From assembly GCA_020343655.1 (NCBI GenBank), contig CP070805.1, forward strand, positions 2,171,338 through 2,212,367: a stretch of 41,030 bases of DNA. The letters are read 5' to 3'. The DNA comes from Promethearchaeota archaeon (lineage in GTDB: Archaea; Asgardarchaeota; Lokiarchaeia; Sigyniarchaeales; SOKP01). Both the position numbers and the translations under genes were made by a program. This document shows, piece after piece, positions 15,853 to 23,999 of the stretch (positions are counted from its first letter, which is position 1; every line of letters begins with the position of its first letter). The notes beneath the pieces were generated by a model. That model was not told the DNA's origin, searched no databases, and was given only the letters and a program-made list of their open reading frames with translations.

Positions 15853-16890
15853 ATGTTAAGACAGGTTTATATCTTAAGAGAAGAAAAAATCTTATATAAT
15901 AAGAATTTTGGCAAAGCAGTTCATACAGAGGATTTTAATAAATTATATCAGGAGATTATTGAAGTATCTACTAAAGGAACAGGAATAGATCTTGAAAGTT
16001 ATGATTATATTAAATACAAAATAGTATTTATCTTAAATGAAGATCTAAGATTAATGTTTATGTTTATAACCGATATAAATGATGATGTTTCACGAACAAA
16101 ATCTGAATTGGTAACTTTACAAAAAGAATTTTTAGATACATTTGGAGATAATATAGAAAATTTAGATCCATCTCTTATGGAATTACTGGATCCGATAATG
16201 GATTCCATTCATAGAAATCTTAAAACAAAGATTTCATTAGTAGGATTTTCTGGAGTTGGAAAAACAACAACTACAAATTTAATATGTGCTAGTGAGATTC
16301 CCTCAGTACATATACCTACAATTACCGGAAAAATCTCGACTGTTAAAATCGGAAAATTATATTTCCATTTATGGGATTTTGCTGGACAAGAACAATTTAG
16401 CTACTTATGGAACGACTTTATTCTTGGAAGTGATGCGGTTCTCATTATTACAGACTCAACATTAGAAAATGTAGAAAAAAGTAAATTTTTCATTGAATTG
16501 ATAAAGGAACATGCTCCTTATGCTCATACAGCTATAATTGGAAATAAACAAGATTTACCTGATGCAATGACCATTGAAAAAATTGAGGAGATTTTAGGTT
16601 TAAAGACATATTCAATGGTAGCTATTGATCCAAATAATAGGGATAAAATGATACAAATAGTCGCAGATATCTTAGGGATAAGAACTGATGCGTCTCCATT
16701 ATTAAAACCTTTGTTTGAAAGAGATCAATTAATTCATCAAGCAAAAATTAGCTTAGAAAATGGTGATATTGCTCAAACTGCTGAATTTTTTGAAAAAATA
16801 TCAGATTTATGCCTTGAATTAGGAGATGATGCGCTCTATAAAGAATTCTATGAAAAAGCAAAGAAACTAAAAAGTTACTTAACAAGTTAA
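15853..16890 (+). CDS. Ras-like small GTPase with N-terminal longin-like domain and C-terminal helical repeats
   Basis: The 345-residue protein has three parts. Residues 1-115 have a longin/roadblock-like pattern: an N-terminal strand LRQVYILRE, an F..LYQEIIEVS helix, a hydrophobic strand YKIVFILNEDLRLMFMFI, and a long helix. The GTPase domain at about 122-280 has P-loop GFSGVGKTT (Lys137), WDFAGQE (Gln179, the Ras Gln61 position) and NKQD (231-234), so GTP binding and hydrolysis look intact. Residues 285-345 are two helical hairpins resembling TPR. No prenylation or lipid motif is present; membrane contact would have to come through partners. The gene is divergent from the 147-residue membrane protein and convergent with paralogue B, placing it inside the duplicated membrane/adaptor locus. 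Confidence 0.88.
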   Translation: MLRQVYILREEKILYNKNFGKAVHTEDFNKLYQEIIEVSTKGTGIDLESYDYIKYKIVFILNEDLRLMFMFITDINDDVSRTKSELVTLQKEFLDTFGDNIENLDPSLMELLDPIMDSIHRNLKTKISLVGFSGVGKTTTTNLICASEIPSVHIPTITGKISTVKIGKLYFHLWDFAGQEQFSYLWNDFILGSDAVLIITDSTLENVEKSKFFIELIKEHAPYAHTAIIGNKQDLPDAMTIEKIEEILGLKTYSMVAIDPNNRDKMIQIVADILGIRTDASPLLKPLFERDQLIHQAKISLENGDIAQTAEFFEKISDLCLELGDDALYKEFYEKAKKLKSYLTS

Positions 16891-16903
16891 TAATCTTCTA
16901 CAT

Positions 16904-16958
16904 TGTTTTTGCTTTTTTTATTGTAAAATTTTGGTAAAAATAAAAAAAATAAAAAAAT
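16904..16958. terminator. Bidirectional T/A-tract terminator
   Basis: Two genes converge here. T runs at 16904-16919 can end the plus-strand GTPase transcript. A runs at 16936-16958 read as T runs on the minus strand and can end the transcript of the 370-residue protein. Confidence 0.5.
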
Positions 16959-16975
16959 ATTCAAATTATTTATAT

Positions 16976-18088
16976 TTAATCTTCTTCTTCAAGTTCAGCG
17001 ATTAATTTAGTAGATCGATAATTATCATCCAGAACATTTAAATATTCAATTAAAACTCCTTCTGATTTTGATTTTACATTATGTTGATGAATTATTGTAT
17101 TTAACATGTATTTAGGGTAAACCAATGAATTATAAAAGTCAGTTAATAAGGAATAATATTCATTCCCTTTACTATCTTGAAATACGTGAATTATTTGATT
17201 ATCCCATAACTTCTTTAAGCCTCCATCTATGTCATCTACACCCTTTTTTCTAAGTTTTTCCAAAACATTTTTAGTGACAATTGAGATTCTTAAAAGTTTC
17301 ATAATTTCATAGACTTGAGGGTTGGCAACGACTTCATCTAAAACTTTCAGGTTATCTTCTTCTGATGGACGATATTTCTGGAAAAAATTCTTTACAGCGC
17401 TGTGGTATTCCTCAACAAATTTTTCAGGAAGTCCGCGTTCAACAGGATTTTTGAGTAATTTAATTGGTGGTTTTCTGATCATAAAGAGATCATTTATAAG
17501 AAATATTAATTCAGAAGGCATTCCTTTTACTGAGGTTTCTTTTATGATTTCTTTTTTAATCAGTTCCATCAAAATTGCATCGACATCAAAAAATCCTTCT
17601 CTATATCGATCTTTTAACCATATTTTTATTTCCGATTTAGTAATAACACCTTCTTCTCTAAGCCTATTTATGATTAATCGATTAACATTATCCAAATAAG
17701 TAAGTGCGAGACTTTGTTCTTCATTTAAATTGGGGTATGTTGATAATCGTTGGAATAGAAATGGGATCATCTCCAAGTAAGCGTTATCTTCGAAATTTTG
17801 GAAAATAACACGCGAAATATCGGATAATCCTCCTTCATAAGCATCTGCATCTTCATCTAAGTTTAAGAGTAAAATTATATATAGAGGTTTTTCTCGACCA
17901 GTATAATAGGAAGCAATATTTAATGGTCCAACTAATAAACTTATCATTCCTGGTTCTCCAGTATATTCATGTGCTGCATAGATTTGCATTAAAGTTTCAT
18001 CACCAATAATGAGCTCTTCAGGGTATTTAGCAAGAATTTCTGTACTAACTTTAATATCCCATCTCATTATGACTAATCCTATTGGCAT
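16976..18088 (-). CDS. Cytosolic longin-like / winged-helix protein, paralogue B (adaptor candidate)
   Basis: The 370-residue protein is homologous end to end with paralogue A (13855-14970). Both start MPIGLV(V/I)MRW and share GLSDISR/GLIDISR, KSEIKIWLKD/KSELMVWLKD, SIVTKN and LEKLR(K/R)KGVDD. It has the same layout: N-terminal alpha/beta domain (1-120), two winged-helix-like units, and an acidic C-terminal end (ELEEED). The ATG lies two bases after the stop of the 1466-residue surface protein gene and has the strongest ribosome-binding site of the region (GGAGGTGA, 9 bases away). The repeated pairing 'membrane protein with tail, then this family' in both operons suggests a direct partnership. 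Confidence 0.7.
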   Translation of the reverse strand: MPIGLVIMRWDIKVSTEILAKYPEELIIGDETLMQIYAAHEYTGEPGMISLLVGPLNIASYYTGREKPLYIILLLNLDEDADAYEGGLSDISRVIFQNFEDNAYLEMIPFLFQRLSTYPNLNEEQSLALTYLDNVNRLIINRLREEGVITKSEIKIWLKDRYREGFFDVDAILMELIKKEIIKETSVKGMPSELIFLINDLFMIRKPPIKLLKNPVERGLPEKFVEEYHSAVKNFFQKYRPSEEDNLKVLDEVVANPQVYEIMKLLRISIVTKNVLEKLRKKGVDDIDGGLKKLWDNQIIHVFQDSKGNEYYSLLTDFYNSLVYPKYMLNTIIHQHNVKSKSEGVLIEYLNVLDDNYRSTKLIAELEEED

Positions 18089-18090
18089 TT

Positions 18091-21000
18091 TTAATCTTCA
18101 CCTCCTTCCTTAGAAATTTTATCTTTTATTGGTAATTTTTTAGATTTTAAATCTTGTATTCCTAATACATCATCAAGTGAAAGACCAATTTCTTTCCAAT
18201 CATCTCCGAATAATTTTGCGATCATCTGTTCTTTTGTAGGGATAGAAGGAATTTCAGTGATTTTCTTTTTCGATTTTATCAAACTTTTGATTTTCCTGAT
18301 TTTCTTAACATGTTTCGGGATTCTTGCTTGTTGGATAACTCTATATGCTACTATACTTCCTACAACACCAGCAATTGATACAATAATTAAGATAAAGTAA
18401 AATGTTGGCATCCCCGGAAATATTTCATCCATATTAACTGTAATAACCATAGGGATTTCTACAGATGTAAAGTTAGCAGCATTAATATAAATTATAACCA
18501 CAAATGTTTTAGGTGTAATAAAAGTATCAATATAACTCGTACTAAATGAGAGTGTATAAAGTCCAGGTGTTCCAAGAGTTTCAGGAGCAGATATATTAAT
18601 ACCTGTATTTCCAAAATATATCTCAACTGTTGCTCCTTGTAAATCGATATTATTTCTAGAATCATCTGTTAAACTAATATTGAAATTGATGCTTGTTCCC
18701 TTATATACACTAATTTGAGCGCCGGGGCTTATTAATCGAGAATTAACTAGCACTGTTTCAGTAAACTTTCTTAATACAATTCTGAGGTTTATAAAAACAG
18801 TTTTTTCCTCGTAATTTTCTTTCTTCATGGTTATAAATAAGAAATAATTACCTACAGGTCTTAATTCAGTGTTAAAATCCAGTTCATATGTTTTATTTGA
18901 AAGTTCCATTAATTCTCCAGAACCATAAACGCCCTCTTTTTTTGTTCCATTTTCATACAATTCTTCCCAAACAAATGAGGCTGTAGATAAATCACCAAGA
19001 ATCTTACCTGTGTTATAATCTCTGTATGTGAACATGAAAATTTCAGTGTTTTCAACCCAAATATCTGGAGGTCGTAGATAATATATGTCTTCAGTTATAT
19101 CATTGAGAGATGTTTTTCTTTCTTTGATATCAAGATAAATTGAAAAAGGATTTGTGATAGTTAGAGCAGTAAAATTTTCAAGGTAAGCTGTAATACTAAT
19201 AACCTTTAAGCCAGTAGTTTGAGCTTTTGAAGTATTAATAGTAAAAGTGTAATAGTCGGTATACACCGGATCTGCGGTAAATTTAACATAAGGTAAACCC
19301 AACCAACTATACGATAGCAGTGCATTGGACAATGGGGCTCCAAATTCAACAGAATATTGAACCATTATACTTATAAGGTCATCATAATATGCTGTATATA
19401 ATTTATCTGGTAATTCTATTTGTGTATCATGATCATGTACGCTAATTGTTGTTGGTATAGACTTAATTGTAAGAAGCCAAGGAGGGGAGGGGGCAGGATC
19501 AGGGTATCCAGGGTAAGAAGCTTCTATTCTCACATTGTAGATTTTGCCACTACCCCCCGCTGATAAACTAGAAGAATCAAGTGTTATCGTAAAATTGCCA
19601 GCGCCAGTACCATGCTCCATAATTTCTGTAATTAAATCTATATCTACTCCAACTTCACTAATAAATAATCTACATCTTGCTCTTGGATCTATAACAGGGT
19701 ACCAGTTTATTCCATTATCATCTGTATATTCGAAAATTACTGAAAAAGATATATCTTCGCCCCAATAAGCATCTACCGTACCAGAAATGTTAGAAAAAGA
19801 AGTAAGATAATATGAAATATTTACACCAGGCAAATATACTGTAAAATTAATTGTAGAATACTGTGTCAGTGTAAAATTATACCAAGTCACTCCTGAAGGC
19901 ATCCCATTAGGAGGATCAACATAGGATACATCGAATACAGCATTAGTTATGTTATATGCATCAATAGTAAAATTATATGTTCGGTCTTTTAAATACCAAA
20001 AAGGATAATCGCTATTATCATAGGCATAACCACCTGTTGTAGTACTTGATGCAGATAGATTTACAAGAGATTGACTATTGTTTGCTATATCGGTGATTTT
20101 TATCTTAGATGAAATAGGATTGCCAAAGGTGTCTACTGTCTTTATATTCATTCTAGCTAAGTGAGTTCTATTGTATATATTACAAGTTTCAACAGTTTCA
20201 ACTTTTATAATACCATCGCATGGATTAGTGTAATTAATTCCGTTAACCTCAATTAATAGACCGTAAACCTTATAGTTTTCACTTTCTAATTTCGTGTTTT
20301 CTATCAAAGGAATATCTAATTCAATAACATCATTATCTTCACCAGGACTATATCCATCTTCAAAATATATCAGATGGCTGCTAGTACCTGTAGAATCATC
20401 TTTATCTATATAATACACAGATACATCTTCTAATTGATCAACCATATTTGTTAATGAAATTTTTACTTCAGTTAATTTCTTGTTTCCCAACTCAGTTTTC
20501 GATCCATTAGTATAAATGTATTGGCTAACTGAATAACTTGTTCCAGGTGGGGCTGTATTTGTGTTATTTACCCAAATAGACTGTTCTTGATATTTATCCC
20601 CTATCCTATCATAATTACTCCTGTAAATATAGGATTCATTCAATAATAGAGGATTCCCATAGTAATCGTCATTATCGTAATATACACTGAAATAATAATA
20701 TGATGTATTCAACCACCGAAAAGTTGTCTTTCCGTTTTCATTTAGTGTAAGAGTTTGCAATAAATCTCCTCCACTTTCATTATTAACTTTAATATATCCT
20801 GAACTCAGAGGGATTCCATCCCAATCTACAACTTCGAAATCTATTGTCCATAAATCCAAAGTGATCTCTTCAATATAGAATATTCCATTAAAGTTATACG
20901 GACCTGTACCTAAATCAAAACTATTGAAAACTTCTACTTCTCGTGATCCTTGAGTATAATTAGCTGTAATATTATATTTACGATTTTCCAAATCTCTAAA

Positions 21001-22491
21001 CGTAACTCTTCCGTTAGAATCAGAGACGCCATATGCTAGTTGGTAACCAGGTAATCCTTTAAGAGCGCTGTCTACTAGCATAACCTCAGCATTAGGGACA
21101 ATTCTACCATCAAGATCTCTTGTAATAACAGTAACAGAGGAATTAATATATTGCAATTCGTTAAAGCTCGTTGAAAAATCCGTATAATTAAACCTTACAT
21201 CATCAAGTTGGAAAAAACCAGATCTGTAGTTATCCTCCGTACCCCAAACTCCAAATTCTAAAAATATCGTATCACCTTCAAATTTACTTATTGTAAAGTT
21301 GAGTGGAGCAGTTAAATCCCCATCAACTGAACTTTCTGAATATGTATCCATTGTAACTGATTTGGCCCAATCTCTTACTTTTGTGGCGTGTTGCCATTGA
21401 CCCGTTTTAGTGCCACCACCAGTAAAAAACGCTCGTCCGCCCCAAATTTCAACATAATTTTCATAAGTACCCGGTGTACCGATATCAGTGTGAGAGTCTG
21501 GATCAGGTCCATAATTATCACATAGTCTAATATAATATCCATCATCATCAATAGGAGTATTAGTAACAAATCCCCAGGTTCTTGGATTGCGATATAAATG
21601 TAAATCTATACCAGCTCCATGAACTATTGGGATAGTAAAAGGATAAGAAAAAAAAGCCCCAGCATAACTATTGTATACATCTGAAAAACCTAAAACATCT
21701 CTATTAGCACCAAATTTATATGCATTATTTCCTTGATAAACTCGTTCAGCCTGAGAAGCAGAATCTGTATCTAATAGTAGATTGCAAAATTCTACACCAT
21801 ATGAGTTTTCATCTGTGACTCCAGGGTTGCTTACCCCATGAATGGTATCTATAGGATCATGAGAAAATGTCCATCCATAAGGATCGAAATAGTTCGAATA
21901 ATTATTATCTAATTCAAAATCACCATTTTTGATCCACCCAAAACTGTCAGTAGGATCAATTGCTTCAGCATTTACGGCGTCTTCATTTCCAAAATACATA
22001 TATGTATCAGTTTCAATATCATCTCCAACTATAGTATCGTTTATATTAGTATCAAACCATACAGTTGCCATACCTACTTCAGGATAATCCTTTTTCACAT
22101 AATATTTACATAAGGTATCATTTTCAACAATCCTAATATCATCGAGATCTGATTGTATATTCTGACCTAAACTTGTATAATCAAATGTTGCGCTTACTCC
22201 ATAATTTTCAAAATCATATGGGTAAGGATTTGTTACATTAATGATCATTCTACATCTCCAAGAACTGTTCCACCAAAGATCATCACCTAACAAACTTGAT
22301 TTTAAGTTTGTTATTGATTCAAGTTGGTCAAAATCTTCAATGTTTTTGTCACATTCTTCCATGATGTTCTCTGTTCTACCTTCAAAATTAGAATTATTTG
22401 TCAAAAAAGAAATAGAAACGCTTAACAAAATTATAGTAAGTAATATTGTAGCTTTCTTTAATGGAGTATTGATTTTTCTATTTTTATTCAT
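18091..22491 (-). CDS. Giant single-span surface protein with DUF2341 and Ig-like ectodomain and a shared cytoplasmic tail
   Basis: The 1466-residue protein has an N-terminal hydrophobic signal/anchor (about 13-31). Next comes a DUF2341-type domain beginning WWNSSWRCRMIINV (about 73-175, ending in MYFGNEDA), then a jelly-roll-like segment (about 180-450). Several beta-sandwich repeats follow, resembling carboxypeptidase-regulatory/CnaB (VTVITRDLDGRIVPNAEVML; DSNGRVTFRDL) and bacterial Ig-like modules (about 455-1350). Many N-x-S/T sites fit an N-glycosylated exterior. One membrane span (about 1365-1385) leads to a basic 76-residue cytoplasmic tail with DWKEIGLSLDDVLGI. The tail matches that of the 147-residue protein at 14970-15413. 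It is probably a cell-surface adhesin or receptor; the ligand is unknown, though DUF2341 and jelly-roll modules often accompany glycan binding. Confidence 0.8.
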   Translation of the reverse strand: MNKNRKINTPLKKATILLTIILLSVSISFLTNNSNFEGRTENIMEECDKNIEDFDQLESITNLKSSLLGDDLWWNSSWRCRMIINVTNPYPYDFENYGVSATFDYTSLGQNIQSDLDDIRIVENDTLCKYYVKKDYPEVGMATVWFDTNINDTIVGDDIETDTYMYFGNEDAVNAEAIDPTDSFGWIKNGDFELDNNYSNYFDPYGWTFSHDPIDTIHGVSNPGVTDENSYGVEFCNLLLDTDSASQAERVYQGNNAYKFGANRDVLGFSDVYNSYAGAFFSYPFTIPIVHGAGIDLHLYRNPRTWGFVTNTPIDDDGYYIRLCDNYGPDPDSHTDIGTPGTYENYVEIWGGRAFFTGGGTKTGQWQHATKVRDWAKSVTMDTYSESSVDGDLTAPLNFTISKFEGDTIFLEFGVWGTEDNYRSGFFQLDDVRFNYTDFSTSFNELQYINSSVTVITRDLDGRIVPNAEVMLVDSALKGLPGYQLAYGVSDSNGRVTFRDLENRKYNITANYTQGSREVEVFNSFDLGTGPYNFNGIFYIEEITLDLWTIDFEVVDWDGIPLSSGYIKVNNESGGDLLQTLTLNENGKTTFRWLNTSYYYFSVYYDNDDYYGNPLLLNESYIYRSNYDRIGDKYQEQSIWVNNTNTAPPGTSYSVSQYIYTNGSKTELGNKKLTEVKISLTNMVDQLEDVSVYYIDKDDSTGTSSHLIYFEDGYSPGEDNDVIELDIPLIENTKLESENYKVYGLLIEVNGINYTNPCDGIIKVETVETCNIYNRTHLARMNIKTVDTFGNPISSKIKITDIANNSQSLVNLSASSTTTGGYAYDNSDYPFWYLKDRTYNFTIDAYNITNAVFDVSYVDPPNGMPSGVTWYNFTLTQYSTINFTVYLPGVNISYYLTSFSNISGTVDAYWGEDISFSVIFEYTDDNGINWYPVIDPRARCRLFISEVGVDIDLITEIMEHGTGAGNFTITLDSSSLSAGGSGKIYNVRIEASYPGYPDPAPSPPWLLTIKSIPTTISVHDHDTQIELPDKLYTAYYDDLISIMVQYSVEFGAPLSNALLSYSWLGLPYVKFTADPVYTDYYTFTINTSKAQTTGLKVISITAYLENFTALTITNPFSIYLDIKERKTSLNDITEDIYYLRPPDIWVENTEIFMFTYRDYNTGKILGDLSTASFVWEELYENGTKKEGVYGSGELMELSNKTYELDFNTELRPVGNYFLFITMKKENYEEKTVFINLRIVLRKFTETVLVNSRLISPGAQISVYKGTSINFNISLTDDSRNNIDLQGATVEIYFGNTGINISAPETLGTPGLYTLSFSTSYIDTFITPKTFVVIIYINAANFTSVEIPMVITVNMDEIFPGMPTFYFILIIVSIAGVVGSIVAYRVIQQARIPKHVKKIRKIKSLIKSKKKITEIPSIPTKEQMIAKLFGDDWKEIGLSLDDVLGIQDLKSKKLPIKDKISKEGGED
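18098..18105 (-). promoter_or_regulatory. Shine-Dalgarno site of adaptor paralogue B, inside the upstream gene
   Basis: GGAGGTGA is a perfect match to the archaeal 16S rRNA 3' end and lies within the last codons of the 1466-residue protein gene, 9 bases before the adaptor ATG. Such an arrangement usually gives coupled translation. Confidence 0.7.
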
Positions 22492-22638
22492 AAAATCATC
22501 TTGTTGATTTAAAAAATTTTAAAATTAATTTTTAAAAATATTATAGGAAAATCCATATAAAATATTATGCATATAAAAAAATTCTTTTACTAAGAATGAA
22601 GGTAGAATTAATACAATTTTCGAAGTTAAACTTTACAA

Positions 22639-23274
22639 TTACCGATTCTTGACTAATAAAAGAAAAATTTTGCGTTTTTTTTGGTTATTCGGATTATCAA
22701 TTATAAAATTTCCATCAAAATCAGTATTCTTCACGATTACTTTGCCAATATCCTCCATGATTTTTTTGCTTTTAGGATAAAATTGAATAATGGCCTGAGA
22801 ATTTGGTTTTAGGGTTTTAAAAAAAGATTTAGACATATCTTTTAACATTAGATACATTTGTTCATTCCTTAGATCTCTATATATCCATTGTAGTGCTGAA
22901 ATAGATATAATAGCATCAAAAGTTTTTGGTTTAAAAGGGAGATAACACATATCTGCCGCAATTGGGTTCAAATCTTTTATATCGTAATAATTCAAGAATG
23001 CCGAAATAACATCAACAGCTACAGTCTTATATCCTATTTCATTTAGATATATTGCTGCAAATCCTGGCCCACTACCGGCATCTAAGATCAAGGCATCTTT
23101 TTTTCTAAGATCTAACAGTTCTAACGCTCTGATTGTAATTTTTTCTTGTATTTTCATAATACTTTTAGAGGATGCATATTGTCTTAGGATTTCTCCTCTA
23201 AAGTAATCTGTAACATTGTTCCATATTTCTTCTGGTCGTTTCCTTTTAATATTGAAATCGTAATTATCGTTCAA
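22639..23274 (-). CDS. Bud23-like rRNA methyltransferase
   Basis: The 211-residue class I SAM-dependent methyltransferase has the SAM loop LDAGSGPG (Asp65-Gly71). Later motifs match eukaryotic BUD23/WBSCR22 closely: FKPKTFDAIISISALQWI (BUD23: PFKPGTFDGCISISAVQWL), AIIQFYPKS and a C-terminal F-IDNPN--KKRK-FLLL block. BUD23 forms N7-methylguanosine in the small-subunit rRNA between the A and P sites and needs the Trm112 activator. This protein lacks the eukaryotic basic C-terminal tail (281 residues in human). It starts at TTG: the codon two before it is a stop, and the next ATG would delete the N-terminus. The eS25 gene is divergent from it, a fitting ribosomal context. Confidence 0.75.
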   Translation of the reverse strand: MNDNYDFNIKRKRPEEIWNNVTDYFRGEILRQYASSKSIMKIQEKITIRALELLDLRKKDALILDAGSGPGFAAIYLNEIGYKTVAVDVISAFLNYYDIKDLNPIAADMCYLPFKPKTFDAIISISALQWIYRDLRNEQMYLMLKDMSKSFFKTLKPNSQAIIQFYPKSKKIMEDIGKVIVKNTDFDGNFIIDNPNNQKKRKIFLLLVKNR

Positions 23275-23422
23275 ATTCTATTGAATTGAAATATTTTAAT
23301 CTGCAAATCAACGCTAAAATTAAATTTTCAACAATAAATCAAAAATTTTATTAAATTTTAAATATTTATAATTTCATTCAGTTAATGCTCTCTATATTTT
23401 ATCATATAAATTGTGATTTATA

Positions 23423-23725
23423 GTGTCAGAAAAGGAAGAAAAACAAATAGTGAGAAAGGCTACCCTAAATCTTAGAAGAAAATACGGTAGAACTAAACAA
23501 ATAAATATTGTAGAGAGAGATGCATTCATTCCTAAACATCTTGAAAAGGAAATAAAAGAATCAATATTAAAAAGAAAAACAATTTTAGCAACTGATGTTG
23601 CATTAAGATATGATATTAGAGTATCTACTGCAAAATTACTTTTAAAGCAATACGCTGAAGAAGGCTTAATAAAATTACTGGATCCTACATTAAAATTAAA
23701 AATTTACGTTCCTTCATCGAAATAA
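23423..23725 (+). CDS. rps25e: Small-subunit ribosomal protein eS25
   Basis: The 100-residue protein has a basic N-terminal tail (residues 1-30). The winged-helix core is typical of eS25: IPKHLEKEIKESILKRKTI, then the signature ATDVALRYDIRVSTAKLLLK and EEGLIKLL, ending KIYV. eS25 is found in archaea and eukaryotes and sits in the head of the small subunit near the E site. The GTG start has TGTGA six bases upstream. A TATA-like TTTTAAATATTTATAAT lies about 60 bases before the start. The tRNA gene downstream may be transcribed separately. Confidence 0.85.
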   Translation: MSEKEEKQIVRKATLNLRRKYGRTKQINIVERDAFIPKHLEKEIKESILKRKTILATDVALRYDIRVSTAKLLLKQYAEEGLIKLLDPTLKLKIYVPSSK

Positions 23726-23726
23726 G

Positions 23727-23750
23727 TTTCCTTAATTTTAAAAAAGGAAA
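23727..23750 (+). repeat. Inverted repeat after eS25
   Basis: TTTCCTT and AAGGAAA (7-base arms, 10-base A/T loop) lie immediately after the stop codon. It may be a weak hairpin at the 3' end of the eS25 mRNA. A direct repeat AAAGGTTT AAAGGTTT follows near 23765. Confidence 0.3.
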
Positions 23751-23821
23751 TTGATTTATATTTTAAAGGTTTAAAGGTTTATAGGAAAATTTGTTCATTA
23801 TATATTGATATATTCTATAAA

Positions 23822-23926
23822 GCAGATGTAGCCTAGATGGTAAGACGCCGGCCTCGAGTACTAATTATGACGATCTAGAAAGCCGGTGCGCGCAAGCGCT
23901 CGGGGGTTCGAATCCCTCCATCTGCG
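23822..23926 (+). tRNA. tRNA-Ser(CGA) with anticodon-loop intron
   Basis: All seven acceptor pairs form (GCAGATG at 23822-23828 with CATCTGC at 23919-23925). The T arm is GGGGG-TTCGAAT-CCCTC. The anticodon stem CCGGC/GCCGG encloses CT-CGA-G, with anticodon CGA at 23855-23857. About 22 bases (near 23859-23880) are extra and sit at the canonical archaeal intron place between positions 37 and 38. The long variable arm (GCGC-GCAA-GCGC) makes it class II, and the discriminator G73 at 23926 indicates serine rather than leucine. CCA is not encoded. The D stem has a C11-A24 mismatch. TATA-like sequences lie at 23778-23785 and 23797-23806. Confidence 0.92.
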
Positions 23927-23999
23927 TTTTTATAAATCTCAAAGTTGAAATAAACTAATAAACAATTTTTCATAATTTATTTTTGGATAATTAGGAATC

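Noticed and set aside
18091-22491. S-layer protein interpretation of the giant surface protein
   Set aside because: It cannot be excluded, but the conserved cytoplasmic tail and co-translated cytosolic partner fit a signalling or anchoring protein better.
22241-22507. 88-residue ORF opposite the start of the surface-protein gene
   Set aside because: It is the reverse complement of the signal-peptide region and has no independent support.
23822-23926. tRNA-Leu(GAG) reading of the class II tRNA
   Set aside because: It would put C instead of T at position 33, and the discriminator is G, which fits serine.
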